Assembly: GCA_963666765.1 (NCBI GenBank)
Contig: OY762933.1
Span: 930,001 to 994,000, forward strand
Origin: Foliamicus sp963666765
GTDB taxonomy: Bacteria > Pseudomonadota > Gammaproteobacteria > Steroidobacterales > Foliamicaceae
Direction: 5' to 3'
DNA: 64,000 nucleotides
Positions 1 to 8,754 of the stretch are shown here, piece by piece. The notes below the pieces were generated by a model. It was given only the letters and a program-made list of their open reading frames with translations, searched no databases and was not told the origin of the DNA. Within the stretch, counting starts at the first letter, position 1, and each line of letters begins with the position of its first letter. A program made the translations under genes and the position numbers.

Positions 1-860
1 AGGAACACGAGGAACAGGCTGACCGATGTCTTGACGGTGCTGACCAGCGCCTTCATCAGCGCCGCCATGGTGAGCTGCCGCCGGATCAGCGAAATGACCA
101 GGGCGCCGGCCGCACCGACGCCGGCGGCCTCCATGGCGGTGAAGACCCCGATGTATATGCCTCCGATGATGAGCGTGAACATTGCCAGGATGGGCCAGAC
201 ACCGGTCAGCGAACGCAGGCGCACGCGCCAGCCGCTCTTTTCGCCGGCGGGTCCGTAGGTCGGCCGCCAGCGGGTAACGACCGCGATCGTGAGCATGTAC
301 AGCGCGATCGTCAGAAGGCCGGGAAGAATGCCGGCGATCATCATTTTGGCCAGCGACACGCCGGTAATGAGCGAATAAAAGACCATGCCCACGCTGGGCG
401 GAATGAGGACGCCCAGCGTGCCACCGACAGCGACGGACGCGGCGGCGAATCCGGGCTCGTACCGGTATTCGCGCATCGCCGGCACGGAAATCCCCGTCAT
501 CGTTGCGGCGCAGGCGTAACTCGAGCCCGAGATCGCGGCAAATCCTCCGCTGGCGCCGATGGTGGCCATGGCCAGGCCGCCCCGCCGATGGCCGAGAAAC
601 GCATAGGCGCACGCGTACAGGTCGCGCGCAAGACCGCTGCGGCCGATGATGTTGCCCATCAGTATGAACAGAGGCAGTACCGAGAAGTTGTAATTCGTGG
701 ACGCGTCCAGGCCGACCTGGCCGATCATGATGAAGGCGGCGTCGGGGCCGCGCACCAGCGCGAACCCGAGCACGCCAACCAGGGCCAGGCTGAACGCGAT
801 CGGCAGGCCGGCCAGCAGCAGCAACAGCAGCAGGACGACGGCCGCAACGAACAGGGTCAC
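1..860 (-). CDS. dctM: TRAP transporter large permease DctM (partial, runs off left edge)
   Basis: This is the N-terminal part (about 286 residues) of the large membrane subunit of a TRAP transporter, the channel that moves a solute delivered by DctP across the inner membrane using an ion gradient. It is read from a GTG at 860 and has no stop before the window edge, so the C-terminal third is missing. Seen in the sequence: a leucine-rich first helix, then LPLFILMGNII, SGSSYACAATM and IPPSVGM, all typical of DctM. The GTG overlaps the stop of the small permease gene by four bases (GTGA), which implies translational coupling. The substrate cannot be read from the sequence; the neighbouring oxygenase and dehydrogenases suggest an organic acid used in the same pathway. 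Confidence 0.92.
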   Translation of the reverse strand, partial: MTLFVAAVVLLLLLLLAGLPIAFSLALVGVLGFALVRGPDAAFIMIGQVGLDASTNYNFSVLPLFILMGNIIGRSGLARDLYACAYAFLGHRRGGLAMATIGASGGFAAISGSSYACAATMTGISVPAMREYRYEPGFAAASVAVGGTLGVLIPPSVGMVFYSLITGVSLAKMMIAGILPGLLTIALYMLTIAVVTRWRPTYGPAGEKSGWRVRLRSLTGVWPILAMFTLIIGGIYIGVFTAMEAAGVGAAGALVISLIRRQLTMAALMKALVSTVKTSVSLFLVF

Positions 861-1339
861 GCGCTATCCTCCTCGAACTGCGGCTCGGCGAACAGACCGG
901 CGACGGCGAAAAGGACCGCGATGCCCGTTGTAACCGCGGCATAGCCCGCCATCCAGCTCAGCGGGATGCGGATGGACTCGAAATATTCGCCGTTGCCGGA
1001 GAAATACGCCGTCTGCCAGAACATCTGGCCGGCCAGAACCGCAAGGGCGCCGACGATTACGAGTTTGACGGCGAAGTCTCTCCACTTCCTTTGGCCTTGC
1101 GTCATTCGCCGGTCAATCAGGCGCACGCGCAAGTGCTCGTCATCGATGACCACGAGGGGCAGCCCGGTAAACACCAGCAGACAGACCAGGCACTGAACGA
1201 GCACGTGGCCGCCGGGCAAGGGTTGTCCCAGGAAATACCGGCCAATCACATCGACGAAGGTCAGCAGCATCAGCACAATCAGCAGCCCTCCGGTGAGCCA
1301 CTGCAGGACCCGCCTTGCAGGCGCCAGAAAACGGTTCAC
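857..1339 (-). CDS. dctQ: TRAP transporter small permease DctQ
   Basis: A 160-residue inner-membrane protein with four predicted helices (around residues 12-35, 44-66, 88-108 and 128-150), the size and layout of the TRAP small permease that bridges DctP and DctM. FVDVIGRYFLGQPLPG near residue 30 is the family hallmark (dV..Ry.f..plpg), and PLVVIDDEHLRVRLID follows. Its ATG overlaps the dctP stop (ATGA) and its stop overlaps the dctM GTG start, so dctP-dctQ-dctM form one tightly coupled unit on the minus strand. The charged tail EPQFEEDSA is probably cytoplasmic. Confidence 0.93.
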   Translation of the reverse strand: MNRFLAPARRVLQWLTGGLLIVLMLLTFVDVIGRYFLGQPLPGGHVLVQCLVCLLVFTGLPLVVIDDEHLRVRLIDRRMTQGQRKWRDFAVKLVIVGALAVLAGQMFWQTAYFSGNGEYFESIRIPLSWMAGYAAVTTGIAVLFAVAGLFAEPQFEEDSA

Positions 1340-2394
1340 TGCACGGTCCCCGATTCGTCCCGCGTGGCTTCGCTTCGCGGGCGCGCGGGTTCAAGCCGCT
1401 CGCTCTCACGCCGCACTTCTTCGCGGAAGTACGCAAGCGCCGCCTCCGCGTCGACCCCCGCGGCGCGGGCCTTGACTATCCACTCGGCATCCAGGAACGC
1501 GGTGGCCTCCCGGAGTTCATCGTCGAACCAGGCGGCCGTCTCGACATCGACAATTCCGGCCGCCAGCATCTCCCGTGCCGACGCCGCCCCTTCCCTGTTG
1601 AAGACTTTCGCCGCCCGGCGGGCGAAGGCTTCACCTGAAATCCCGAGTATCGCCTCCTGGTCCGCGGAGGAAATGCGTGACCAGCTCTTGGCATTGGCGG
1701 TCAGGAAGAACCCCCCGAAGCTCAGGCCCACGCCGCCCGCGAGCCGCGTCTGGTAGCGAAGATACGGCTGCAGGCCCAATCGGGTGACGCCGCTGTAGGG
1801 CATGCTCACGCCGTCGAGGATTCCCCGCGACAGCGCATCGTGTATTTCCGGCGCGGTCAGAAAGACCGGGATGGCGCCGACGGCGGACAGCAAGCGGGCG
1901 CCCACATCGCTGGGCGCCGCCATCTTCAGCCCACGTATGTCGGACAGCCTCCGAATCGGCTTTTCCACCGTGAACCAGTGCTGGGCGCCGCTGGCATGCA
2001 GCGCCAGCAACTGCGTGCCCGCGAATTCCTCCGCCCGGTGGAGAAAGCGCTGGTGCGTGCGCCACAAGGCGACCGAGAGGGCCTCCACGTCGCTGCTGGC
2101 CAGAAACGGCGTTTCGTTGACCTGCGTTACCACGAAGCGGCCCGGCGTCGAGCTCTGGTTGCCGCCTGCAATATCCACGAGGCCGGCCCAGGCCATGTCG
2201 AAGTTGCGCCGGTAGCTGCCCAGCGGCGCGACGCTGAACCTCAGCACGACCCGGCCATGCGTGATCCGCGCGACATCCCCGGCCCACGGAACCAGGACTT
2301 CCCTGTGGTAAAAATGATTGGGCGGCGCAACCTGGTTCACCACCAGTTCGATCGGTTCCGCCGCTCTCGCGGCCGGCGACGCGCAACCAAGCAT
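1336..2394 (-). CDS. dctP: TRAP transporter substrate-binding protein DctP
   Basis: A periplasmic solute receptor of the DctP family, about 350 residues. The region KMAAPSDVGARLLSAVGAIPV followed by SRGILDGVSMPYSG matches the usual DctP core (kiR.....lGa.p......aL..G.vDg). The annotated ATG gives only MLGC before the mature part, too short for a signal peptide. The same frame stays open upstream and reads a hydrophobic WPLGLIGALMLGC, which looks like the end of a lipoprotein signal with Cys as the lipidated residue. The true start may therefore be a non-ATG codon upstream of 2394; I could not find a convincing one. The gene precedes dctQ with a 4-base overlap. The ligand is unknown. Confidence 0.88.
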   Translation of the reverse strand: MLGCASPAARAAEPIELVVNQVAPPNHFYHREVLVPWAGDVARITHGRVVLRFSVAPLGSYRRNFDMAWAGLVDIAGGNQSSTPGRFVVTQVNETPFLASSDVEALSVALWRTHQRFLHRAEEFAGTQLLALHASGAQHWFTVEKPIRRLSDIRGLKMAAPSDVGARLLSAVGAIPVFLTAPEIHDALSRGILDGVSMPYSGVTRLGLQPYLRYQTRLAGGVGLSFGGFFLTANAKSWSRISSADQEAILGISGEAFARRAAKVFNREGAASAREMLAAGIVDVETAAWFDDELREATAFLDAEWIVKARAAGVDAEAALAYFREEVRRESERLEPARPRSEATRDESGTVQ

Positions 2395-2512
2395 CAGCGC
2401 GCCAATCAGCCCAAGAGGCCAGGCGGTGGGGTCAATTCGCGAGCTTATCGGATGTCCTCGGGTTGGGGCGCCACAACTGTCGGCGCCTCGGGTTCGGGGA
2501 AATACACGCCGC

Positions 2513-3484
2513 CTATGGCGTCACCTTGACCCGCTGCGTTTGCCTCAACCTGTCGTCCCACGCGCCGGAGAGAAACTGTGCAATATCCGGGATGACCTGC
2601 TCCGGGGCTTCGACATAGGGGTAGTGCCCCAGTCCTTCATATTTCTTGAGGAAGGTCGGGGCGGAGGTCATCCAGTGTTGAAAGACATCCCCTTCCAGGT
2701 GCATGACGGTCGTGTTCGCCTTGCCCCACAGGATTAACGTCGGCGCCTGTATCCCGGAAAGGATCGTCTGGGGATCGCCGGTCTCGAAAAAGTATTTTGT
2801 AATCGGCGTCGTTTCCTTGCGGCGGTTCACGTCGTAGGCAAGATCAATAAACCAGGCAGGCGCGTCAGCGTCCGAAGGGAAATTCTGGTTGACCGAAAAC
2901 TCCCAGAACTCACGGGGCTTGACCGGCATGTCGTCCCATTGGGCGACTTCCGGGCGCGCCCGGTTCGGGTCCGTGCGCGCCGTTCGGGGCATGCCCGCGG
3001 AATTGATGAGTACAAGCCGAGTGACATGTTCCGGGAATCGTGACGCGTAACGGAACCCCACGCTGCCGCCGCTGGACGTGGCGACCAGGGCAAACCGGTC
3101 GAGATCAAGTTTCTCGACCAGTCCGCTGACGATCTCCACGTTGCGCTCGATCAGGTTGAACTTGCCGCCCGGCGGTTCCTTTGTCTCCGGCCCGCTCAGT
3201 CCCACATTCGGAAAATCCAGTCGAATGACCCGGTGGTCGTTTACCAGTTCTTCCGTCAGTTGGTCCCAGGCCAGAAGATTGAAGTACGAGGCGTGAAGCA
3301 GGACGACGACCGCCCCCTGCCCTTCATCGCGGTAATGGATATCGGCGCCGTCGATGGTCACGAACCGGGACCCCTCATCGGCGTATTTTTTCCGAAGATC
3401 CTCCAGGCTGATCTGAACGGGGCCTTGCGCTGCAGCCGCAAAAGACACACCCATCAATGCAACGAAAAGAGGAAAGTATTTCAT
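2513..3484 (-). CDS. exported alpha/beta hydrolase
   Basis: A secreted alpha/beta-fold hydrolase. I chose the ATG at 3484 because it begins directly with a Sec signal peptide (MKYFPLFVALMG...AAAAQ); an in-frame start nine codons upstream (3511) is the alternative. The oxyanion strand is VVVLLHAS, the nucleophile elbow is ATSSGGS (small-x-Ser-x-small) and the His loop is GLGHYPYVEAPEQ. The position that usually holds the catalytic acid after strand 6 (LILWGKxD) reads LILWGKAN here, so Asn replaces Asp or the acid sits elsewhere. It lies between the MFS carrier and the TRAP genes of the catabolic cluster, so it may hydrolyse an ester or amide in the periplasm before uptake. Substrate unknown. 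Confidence 0.85.
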   Translation of the reverse strand: MKYFPLFVALMGVSFAAAAQGPVQISLEDLRKKYADEGSRFVTIDGADIHYRDEGQGAVVVLLHASYFNLLAWDQLTEELVNDHRVIRLDFPNVGLSGPETKEPPGGKFNLIERNVEIVSGLVEKLDLDRFALVATSSGGSVGFRYASRFPEHVTRLVLINSAGMPRTARTDPNRARPEVAQWDDMPVKPREFWEFSVNQNFPSDADAPAWFIDLAYDVNRRKETTPITKYFFETGDPQTILSGIQAPTLILWGKANTTVMHLEGDVFQHWMTSAPTFLKKYEGLGHYPYVEAPEQVIPDIAQFLSGAWDDRLRQTQRVKVTP

Positions 3485-3664
3485 GGTGATTGCCGGTCGA
3501 AAAAACGCCAATGGTAACGGCTCAGTTAACCGAAGCCAGGAACGGTAGTGTCAAGAATCTTTGGCACTTTCCATTTGGTGGTGGTCCCGGTCACTTGATC
3601 AGGCCGCGGTGTTGGCCTGGCGGTTGCCGATCGGTGCGTCTATGGAAGAGAGCGGGCACCTCGA

Positions 3665-4903
3665 TCAAGGCGGACCCGCCTTGAGAAAACGTGTGCCGAT
3701 GATGGCGACCACCATAAAGCCCACGGTCAAGAGAAACGCCAGGTCATAGGAACCCTGGGTATCGAACAACACGCCGGTGAGCCAGCTTCCCGAGCCGGCG
3801 CCGACAGCCTCGATAATTACAAACAGCCCCATCAGTCGGCCCAGGGCATGGGGCGAAAAGGTGTTGGAAATGGTCAGTTGGGTCAGTGAATAGGCGCCGC
3901 CCCAGCCAAAACCGATACAGGACAGTCCGATCCAGGCGCCTTCCGCGCCCTGGAAGATCATGACAAGAGCGCCGGCCAATATAAGAGCCTGAAACCCGAT
4001 CCAGATGGGCTTGACGCCCCACTTCTCCGCCAGAAACCCGGAGGCGATCTTGCCGATAAGACCAGAGATAAAGATGATGGTAAAACCCGTTGCCGCGGTG
4101 CCCGGCTCGAAACCCTGATCACGCAGATAAAGGAAGGTGTGCTGGATAAACGCATTGGCGGCATAGAAGATGAAAGCCGCAATCACGGCCAGCAGAACAA
4201 AATTGAAGGTTCTGACCTGGGCCCACACTTCGCTCATGTCGATATCGCGCGATCCCGCGGGAGCGGTTCGAGGCGCCGCTTCACCACCGAGCGGCTGCAC
4301 ACCCAGATCGGCGGGTCTTTCACGGACCAGAAAATAGAGAACCGGTATGAGCACGATGGGCAGGCAGCCCAAAATTTGAACGGCGTCGCGCCAGTGCATC
4401 TGACCGATTAGCCATGCGCTGAGTTGGGGGAGAAGAGCGCTGCCGAGACTGGTTCCGGCCAAAGCCACTCCCAGAGCAATGCCACGCTTGGTTACAAACC
4501 AGTTGGACAACAGAACGACGATGACGACTATGTTAGTGGCCGAGATGCACAGGCCTATGAGCACGTGGATCAAATAGATATGCGTCGGGCTTAAAATGGT
4601 TGAATAAAGAAACAGCGCGGCGCTGAGGAATAGGAGCCCGGCAAAAATCACAGGGCGGGCGCCGTAGCGGTCGGCAAAGTAGCCGACCAATGGTCCCGAA
4701 AGCCCGGCGCACATCACCGTAATGAAGTCACGAAACTTCAGCGTTCCGCGCGATATGCCCAGTTCTTCAAGTATCAGTTCGTCAAATACCGGAATTCCCG
4801 CCAGCGTCAGGCCATGGGCCGTCCACAACAGCAGGAACATGCATCCGACGATGACCCATCCGTAAAAGACGGGCAGTCGGGCTACCGTCTGGGCAAACGC
4901 CAT
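3665..4903 (-). CDS. MFS transporter
   Basis: A 412-residue, 12-helix major facilitator. The N-terminal FYGWVIVGCMFLLL and the loop GYFADRYGARPVIFAG (a G-x3-D-R-x-G-x-R motif A) place it near the oxalate:formate/monocarboxylate-like carriers, which typically start with a YGW(V/I) segment. A cytoplasmic loop around residues 190-220 separates the two halves. The second half has a matching GKIASGFLAEKWGVKP motif. It sits downstream of the hydrolase, SDR and Rieske genes on the same strand with short gaps, so it probably moves the substrate or an intermediate of that pathway. It could equally be an exporter; direction and substrate are not visible. Confidence 0.88.
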   Translation of the reverse strand: MAFAQTVARLPVFYGWVIVGCMFLLLWTAHGLTLAGIPVFDELILEELGISRGTLKFRDFITVMCAGLSGPLVGYFADRYGARPVIFAGLLFLSAALFLYSTILSPTHIYLIHVLIGLCISATNIVVIVVLLSNWFVTKRGIALGVALAGTSLGSALLPQLSAWLIGQMHWRDAVQILGCLPIVLIPVLYFLVRERPADLGVQPLGGEAAPRTAPAGSRDIDMSEVWAQVRTFNFVLLAVIAAFIFYAANAFIQHTFLYLRDQGFEPGTAATGFTIIFISGLIGKIASGFLAEKWGVKPIWIGFQALILAGALVMIFQGAEGAWIGLSCIGFGWGGAYSLTQLTISNTFSPHALGRLMGLFVIIEAVGAGSGSWLTGVLFDTQGSYDLAFLLTVGFMVVAIIGTRFLKAGPP

Positions 4904-4969
4904 GATTTGTGGGTCAAACCCTTAGAGATTAGTGCCTGGGGCTATTAGAAGCTGTATGAGGCCCGCATA

Positions 4970-5710
4970 CTAGTGCACCTGGCGCAGAAAACGGGCCAGA
5001 ACGTCGTTGTATGCGGCGGGATGGGTGATTTGGGGCACGTGCCCGGCCCCTTCAACAACCGCCTCTTGCGCATTGGGCAGCACATCGAGAAGCACTGACG
5101 AGCCACTGAGGATGGTGCCTGATTCTTCGCTGCCCCGGATGACAAGACATGGCGTGGTGTTGCCTTTCAACGAGTCGGCGAAGTTCTCCATGTTCATGTG
5201 CATTTCCCCGCAGCCCCGGGCGGTGGCCTCGGAAACGGGCTTGCAACTGCGCGTCAGGGGATCAGCGGCGCGCTCCCCGGCGGGGATATCGCCAAGCCTT
5301 ACGGCCCACTCCACGACCGGCTCAAAGTATTCCCGCAGGGGCGCCTTACAGGTGGTGCTGCTGAAAACGGCAGCGCTGACACGGTCTCGGTGGCGGGCGA
5401 GGAGTTCCTGCGCAACCATGCCGCCCATGGAGTGACCGATGATCGTGGCCCGTTCAACGCCCTCCTGATCAAGTACGGCCAGGGCATCCCCGGCCAGGGC
5501 GGCAAAGTTATAGCCGTCCATGTCGGTCCCCTCACTTTCGCCATGACCCCTCAGGTCCATGCAAATCAGCCGGTAGTCGGGGCTGAAAACGGGAACCTGA
5601 TCCTGCCAGAGGGCGATGGTGGACGTGTAGCCATGCATGAACAGGACCGGCGGTCCGGCGCCTTCGGTCTCGTAGTGCAACTTCAGGGCATCGTTTGTGA
5701 CGTGGGGCAT
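4970..5710 (-). CDS. cytoplasmic alpha/beta hydrolase
   Basis: A 246-residue alpha/beta hydrolase without a signal peptide. All expected elements are present: VLFMHGY (oxyanion hole), CMDLRGHGES, the nucleophile elbow IIGHSMGG with Ser near residue 95, and GAGHVPQITHP carrying the catalytic His near the C-terminus. The usual acid position follows LVIRGSEES. Length and motifs are like 3-oxoadipate enol-lactonase and related ring-cleavage product hydrolases, but the match is only at family level. Six bases separate its start from the stop of the SDR gene upstream, so the two are co-transcribed. It is likely one step of the Rieske-SDR-SDR catabolic route. Confidence 0.9.
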   Translation of the reverse strand: MPHVTNDALKLHYETEGAGPPVLFMHGYTSTIALWQDQVPVFSPDYRLICMDLRGHGESEGTDMDGYNFAALAGDALAVLDQEGVERATIIGHSMGGMVAQELLARHRDRVSAAVFSSTTCKAPLREYFEPVVEWAVRLGDIPAGERAADPLTRSCKPVSEATARGCGEMHMNMENFADSLKGNTTPCLVIRGSEESGTILSGSSVLLDVLPNAQEAVVEGAGHVPQITHPAAYNDVLARFLRQVH

Positions 5711-5716
5711 GGCCGG

Positions 5717-6514
5717 TCAATCGAACACATGGCCGCCATCGACGAAGATGGTCTGGCCGGTCATGAAGTCGCTGGCCGGGGAACAAAGAAACGTCAGTGT
5801 CCCCACCAGATCCTCCGCGTATTCCCAACGCTGGATGGACCTGCCCGCGGCGGACCTGTCGAGGACTTCCCCGGGATACAACGCGACAATGGGTTCGGTT
5901 GCGACCATGCCGGGGGCAAGGGCGTTTACGTTGATATTCAATGGCCCCAAGGCGCGGGCCAGGGCCCGGGTCATGCCGATAATCCCGCTTTTTGTAGCCA
6001 CGTAATGGACGAGGTCTCCCGGCCCTGACTTGGACACGGTGGAAGTGAGATTGACAATCCTGCCCCCGCCGCGCTGTTTCATGGAGGGAACCGCCAACTG
6101 GCTCAACAGAAATGCGCCTTTGAGGTTTGCATCGAGAACCCTGTCGAACTCTTCTTCAGGAATGTTTACAAAGTTGATGGTGGTGGCATAGCCGGCGTTG
6201 TTGACCAGAATATCGATGCCGCCGAAGCCGTCGATGATCTTGCCCACGGCCTTCTGAAGCTGTTTCTTGCTGCCCACGTCGGCAGTCAGGCCCAAGGCCT
6301 TGTGTCCCGCTTTTGTTAACACGTCGGCGGCATCAGCCACCTTGTCCGGCTTGATGTCGATGAGACCGATGGCCGCGCCTGCTTCGGCAAGGGCCCTGGC
6401 GTAGTGGCGGGCGATATCTCCCCCGCCCCCGGTGATCACCGCGACCTTTCCGTCGAGGTCACCAGGGGACAATACGCTGGACGCATTTGGCGCCGTTTTT
6501 TCGTATTCAGTCAA
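5717..6514 (-). CDS. SDR family oxidoreductase (second of tandem pair)
   Basis: An NAD(P)-dependent short-chain dehydrogenase. The Rossmann glycine motif is VITGGGGDIARHYARAL (TGGGGDIA instead of the common TGxxxGIG), followed by DILVNNAG, the catalytic Ser in NLTSTVSK, YVATKSG (YxxxK) and a C-terminal FVDGGHVFD. I set the start at TTG 6514: a GGGGGA Shine-Dalgarno lies seven bases upstream and the TTG overlaps the end of the previous SDR gene by eight bases. Longer frames would run deep into that gene. It and the upstream SDR end in nearly the same residues (DGGHxFD), which points to a tandem duplication followed by divergence, perhaps for two successive oxidations. Confidence 0.9.
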   Translation of the reverse strand: MTEYEKTAPNASSVLSPGDLDGKVAVITGGGGDIARHYARALAEAGAAIGLIDIKPDKVADAADVLTKAGHKALGLTADVGSKKQLQKAVGKIIDGFGGIDILVNNAGYATTINFVNIPEEEFDRVLDANLKGAFLLSQLAVPSMKQRGGGRIVNLTSTVSKSGPGDLVHYVATKSGIIGMTRALARALGPLNINVNALAPGMVATEPIVALYPGEVLDRSAAGRSIQRWEYAEDLVGTLTFLCSPASDFMTGQTIFVDGGHVFD

Positions 6515-7271
6515 AGATATGTCCCCCGTCCACAATGAAAGCCTGGCCGGTGACAAAGTCGCTGGCGCTTGAACACAGGTACAGGACCGTCCCCACCAGA
6601 TCCTGGGGAACCGCATCCCGTTGAATGGAACGCATCCTGGCGAACTGTTCGAAGACTTCGGGCGGGTACATGCCGTCCATCTGCTCGGTACGGGTCAGCC
6701 CCGGCACCAGGGTGTTGACCGTGACCCCGTGATTGCCCAGTCCCTTGGACAACGCCCGGGTGAGACCGATGACGCCTCCCTTCGCGGCCACGTAATGTAC
6801 GGCTTCGGCCACGGGGCTCCAGAAGGTGGCCGATGACGTGTTGATGATCCGTCCCCAACCGCGCTCCATCATGTGAGGCGCGACCGCCTGGGCGCCGAAG
6901 AAGCAGCCGCGCATGTTGACGGCCACGACCTTGTCCCATGCCTCTCCCGGCCATTCGTACCACGGCACCCCGTGGGTTTGATCGGTGGTGCCAAACCCGG
7001 CGTTGTTGATAAGGATGTCGACCTGTCCAAACTCCCTGATGGTCGCGTCCACGGCCGCGCCAAAGGCGTTGCGGTCCGAAACGTCCGTTTCCACGGCCAG
7101 TGCGCGTCCGCCCCTGGATACGATCTCTTCCACCACGCCTTTGGCCTGGTCGGCCAACACATCCAGCACCGAGACGGCGGCGCCCTGTTCGGCCAAAGCG
7201 CGTGCGTAGGCGGCTCCCAAACCCCTTGCCGCGCCCGTAACGACAGCAACTCTTTTCGAAAATTCGTCCAC
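6507..7271 (-). CDS. SDR family oxidoreductase (first of tandem pair)
   Basis: A classical short-chain dehydrogenase. Visible motifs are VVTGAARGLGAAYA (cofactor-binding TGxxxGxG), LDV giving an acidic residue at the end of strand 2 (favours NAD over NADP), ILINNAGFG, the catalytic NTSSAT, and YVAAKGG (YxxxK). A GTG at 7271 is preferred because GGGAGG precedes it by a few bases; a longer frame to 7310 has no such site. The loop GVPWYEWPGEAW is unusually aromatic and may shape the substrate pocket. It lies between the Rieske oxygenase and the second SDR, so a hydroxylated or dihydrodiol intermediate is a reasonable guess for the substrate, not a demonstrated one. Confidence 0.9.
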   Translation of the reverse strand: MDEFSKRVAVVTGAARGLGAAYARALAEQGAAVSVLDVLADQAKGVVEEIVSRGGRALAVETDVSDRNAFGAAVDATIREFGQVDILINNAGFGTTDQTHGVPWYEWPGEAWDKVVAVNMRGCFFGAQAVAPHMMERGWGRIINTSSATFWSPVAEAVHYVAAKGGVIGLTRALSKGLGNHGVTVNTLVPGLTRTEQMDGMYPPEVFEQFARMRSIQRDAVPQDLVGTVLYLCSSASDFVTGQAFIVDGGHIFD

Positions 7272-7410
7272 CGACACCTCCCACCAAATGGTACGTCCGG
7301 CGCGGTTCATGGACCGCGTCCGGCGCGAAGATTATCAGCCGTCCGGCACGGAAAGTGTCATTCGGTCAGCCGCAACAAGATCATTGACCTTTTGTAGACC
7401 TTTCCCCGGA

Positions 7411-8394
7411 TTACCGTATGAACTCCGCTCCCGGATGTGCCCGCGGTTGACTTTGCAAATAGTCGATATGGCGAGACAGGGCGGTGTCCATTTTGGTCAG
7501 GAGACCCGGCTTGAAATGGAGTGAGCGAAGGATAGGGATATCCTGCATAAAGAAGTCGACTTCCATGTTGATTACGAAATCGGCCCATTTGGCCGCCTCT
7601 TTCTCCGCCTTGGGCGAACCGTCTCCCCTGTCGGCTGCCGCGACAAAGTAGATTTCCGAGTAACCCGGCTTCGGAATGGTCTGGGCGGCAAAAAAGCCAA
7701 ACCACTTGCCGTCAAGATCACCACTCAGATAGAGGCAGTTGTTGCCGTAAATGCCCTGGTGATTGTTGTAGGGCGTTCCGTACCGGTTGGTGGACAGGAT
7801 GCGAAACTCGGCGAAGTGATCGGACCACACAATGCCACTTTCCGGGTTGGCGTCTCTGAATGTCATCTCGTGCACGGTCACGAAGTGCTGAAAGTCCAGG
7901 GGATTGGTGATCACCATCCAGGGATCGAGGGGAAGTGCCCAGCGGGCCGGATCGTCCGGGAAATAATCCAGCTTGATGGCCGCCGTGCATAACTCACTAT
8001 CCTCGTAACGCCTGGTTTCATCGACGTTGCGAAAGTCGGGCAGGTCCCACAATGGCTGTTCGCCGTTGAAGGCAAAAATCAGCCCCCAACGTTCCTGGCT
8101 GGGATACTCAAAAAGGCGGGCTGACGGGGGTGGCGGATCTCCCGCGCCGGTTTTGACGCAGCTGCCGGCGCCATCGTATTCCCAATGGTGATAAGGGCAG
8201 CGGATATGATTATCCATCACGTCACCCTCTTTGAGGTTGGCCCCCATGTGCAAACAAAAGGCGCTGAAAACGTGGGCCTGGCCATCCGGGCTCCGGAACA
8301 CAATCACTTCGCCGTCCAGGAACGAGCGTCCGACTATTTCACCTTGTTTGGCTTCCGATGAAAGACAGATGGGATACCAGCTTTGACTGAACAG
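7411..8394 (-). CDS. Rieske-type ring-hydroxylating oxygenase, alpha subunit
   Basis: The terminal oxygenase of a Rieske non-haem iron system. The [2Fe-2S] ligands are in FCLHMGANL and CPYHHW (CxH...CxxH), and the mononuclear iron site is LDFQHFVTVHEM (D-x2-H-x4-H). Homology clearly begins at SWYPICLSSEAKQGE, upstream of the first GTG (8307), yet no in-frame ATG, GTG or TTG exists between there and the in-frame TAA at 8407-8409. CTG at 8394 is the only plausible start, so either a rare CTG is used or the original start was lost by mutation. No ferredoxin or reductase gene is nearby, so it must borrow electron partners. It heads the catabolic cluster and probably defines the first attack on the substrate. 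Confidence 0.85.
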   Translation of the reverse strand: MFSQSWYPICLSSEAKQGEIVGRSFLDGEVIVFRSPDGQAHVFSAFCLHMGANLKEGDVMDNHIRCPYHHWEYDGAGSCVKTGAGDPPPPSARLFEYPSQERWGLIFAFNGEQPLWDLPDFRNVDETRRYEDSELCTAAIKLDYFPDDPARWALPLDPWMVITNPLDFQHFVTVHEMTFRDANPESGIVWSDHFAEFRILSTNRYGTPYNNHQGIYGNNCLYLSGDLDGKWFGFFAAQTIPKPGYSEIYFVAAADRGDGSPKAEKEAAKWADFVINMEVDFFMQDIPILRSLHFKPGLLTKMDTALSRHIDYLQSQPRAHPGAEFIR

Positions 8395-8540
8395 TCCATC
8401 GTCGCCTTAGCGCCAAAACTCCCTAGCGACGGGCCTGCGACGCTGTTGGCTGCTGCCTCCGGAATGATCCGCGCGCGTATCCATTCTGCTTCCCCTGACT
8501 TTTCCTGTCCCGTACCTGCCTGGAAGCAGGCTTGCGGGAA

Positions 8541-8744
8541 TTATGTCAGGTCTCTGACGACACGGGCAACCACGGTTGTTCGCCGTTCCGCGCGGCGTTG
8601 TTCCTCCTCGGGAGTGGGCCGATAGGACTCCACGTCCGCCGAAGAGTAGCTCCCGTTCTTTTCGGCGAGGGACTCATGGGTGTCGATGCGGTCCCGCAAT
8701 ACCGATACTTCCATGGTCAGGCGCAACGGCTCGCCCGGCCCCAT
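8541..8744 (-). CDS. possible small hypothetical ORF downstream of tmRNA
   Basis: A 67-residue frame beginning at ATG 8744, eleven bases beyond the tmRNA 3' end, or at an internal ATG 8714. The product is very rich in Arg and Glu (PTPEEEQRRAERRTT) with no membrane segment, and I recognise no family. No good ribosome-binding site is visible for either start. It could be chance coding in GC-rich DNA. The rest of the 8395-8754 gap holds only a short inverted repeat CCTGC/GCAGG near 8508-8523 and no other feature I can support. Confidence 0.2.
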   Translation of the reverse strand: MGPGEPLRLTMEVSVLRDRIDTHESLAEKNGSYSSADVESYRPTPEEEQRRAERRTTVVARVVRDLT

Positions 8745-8754
8745 TGGGAGCGTT

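Noticed and set aside
8508..8523. Short inverted repeat CCTGC/GCAGG as a terminator for the small ORF downstream of the tmRNA
   Set aside because: The stem is only five bases and no T-run follows on either strand.
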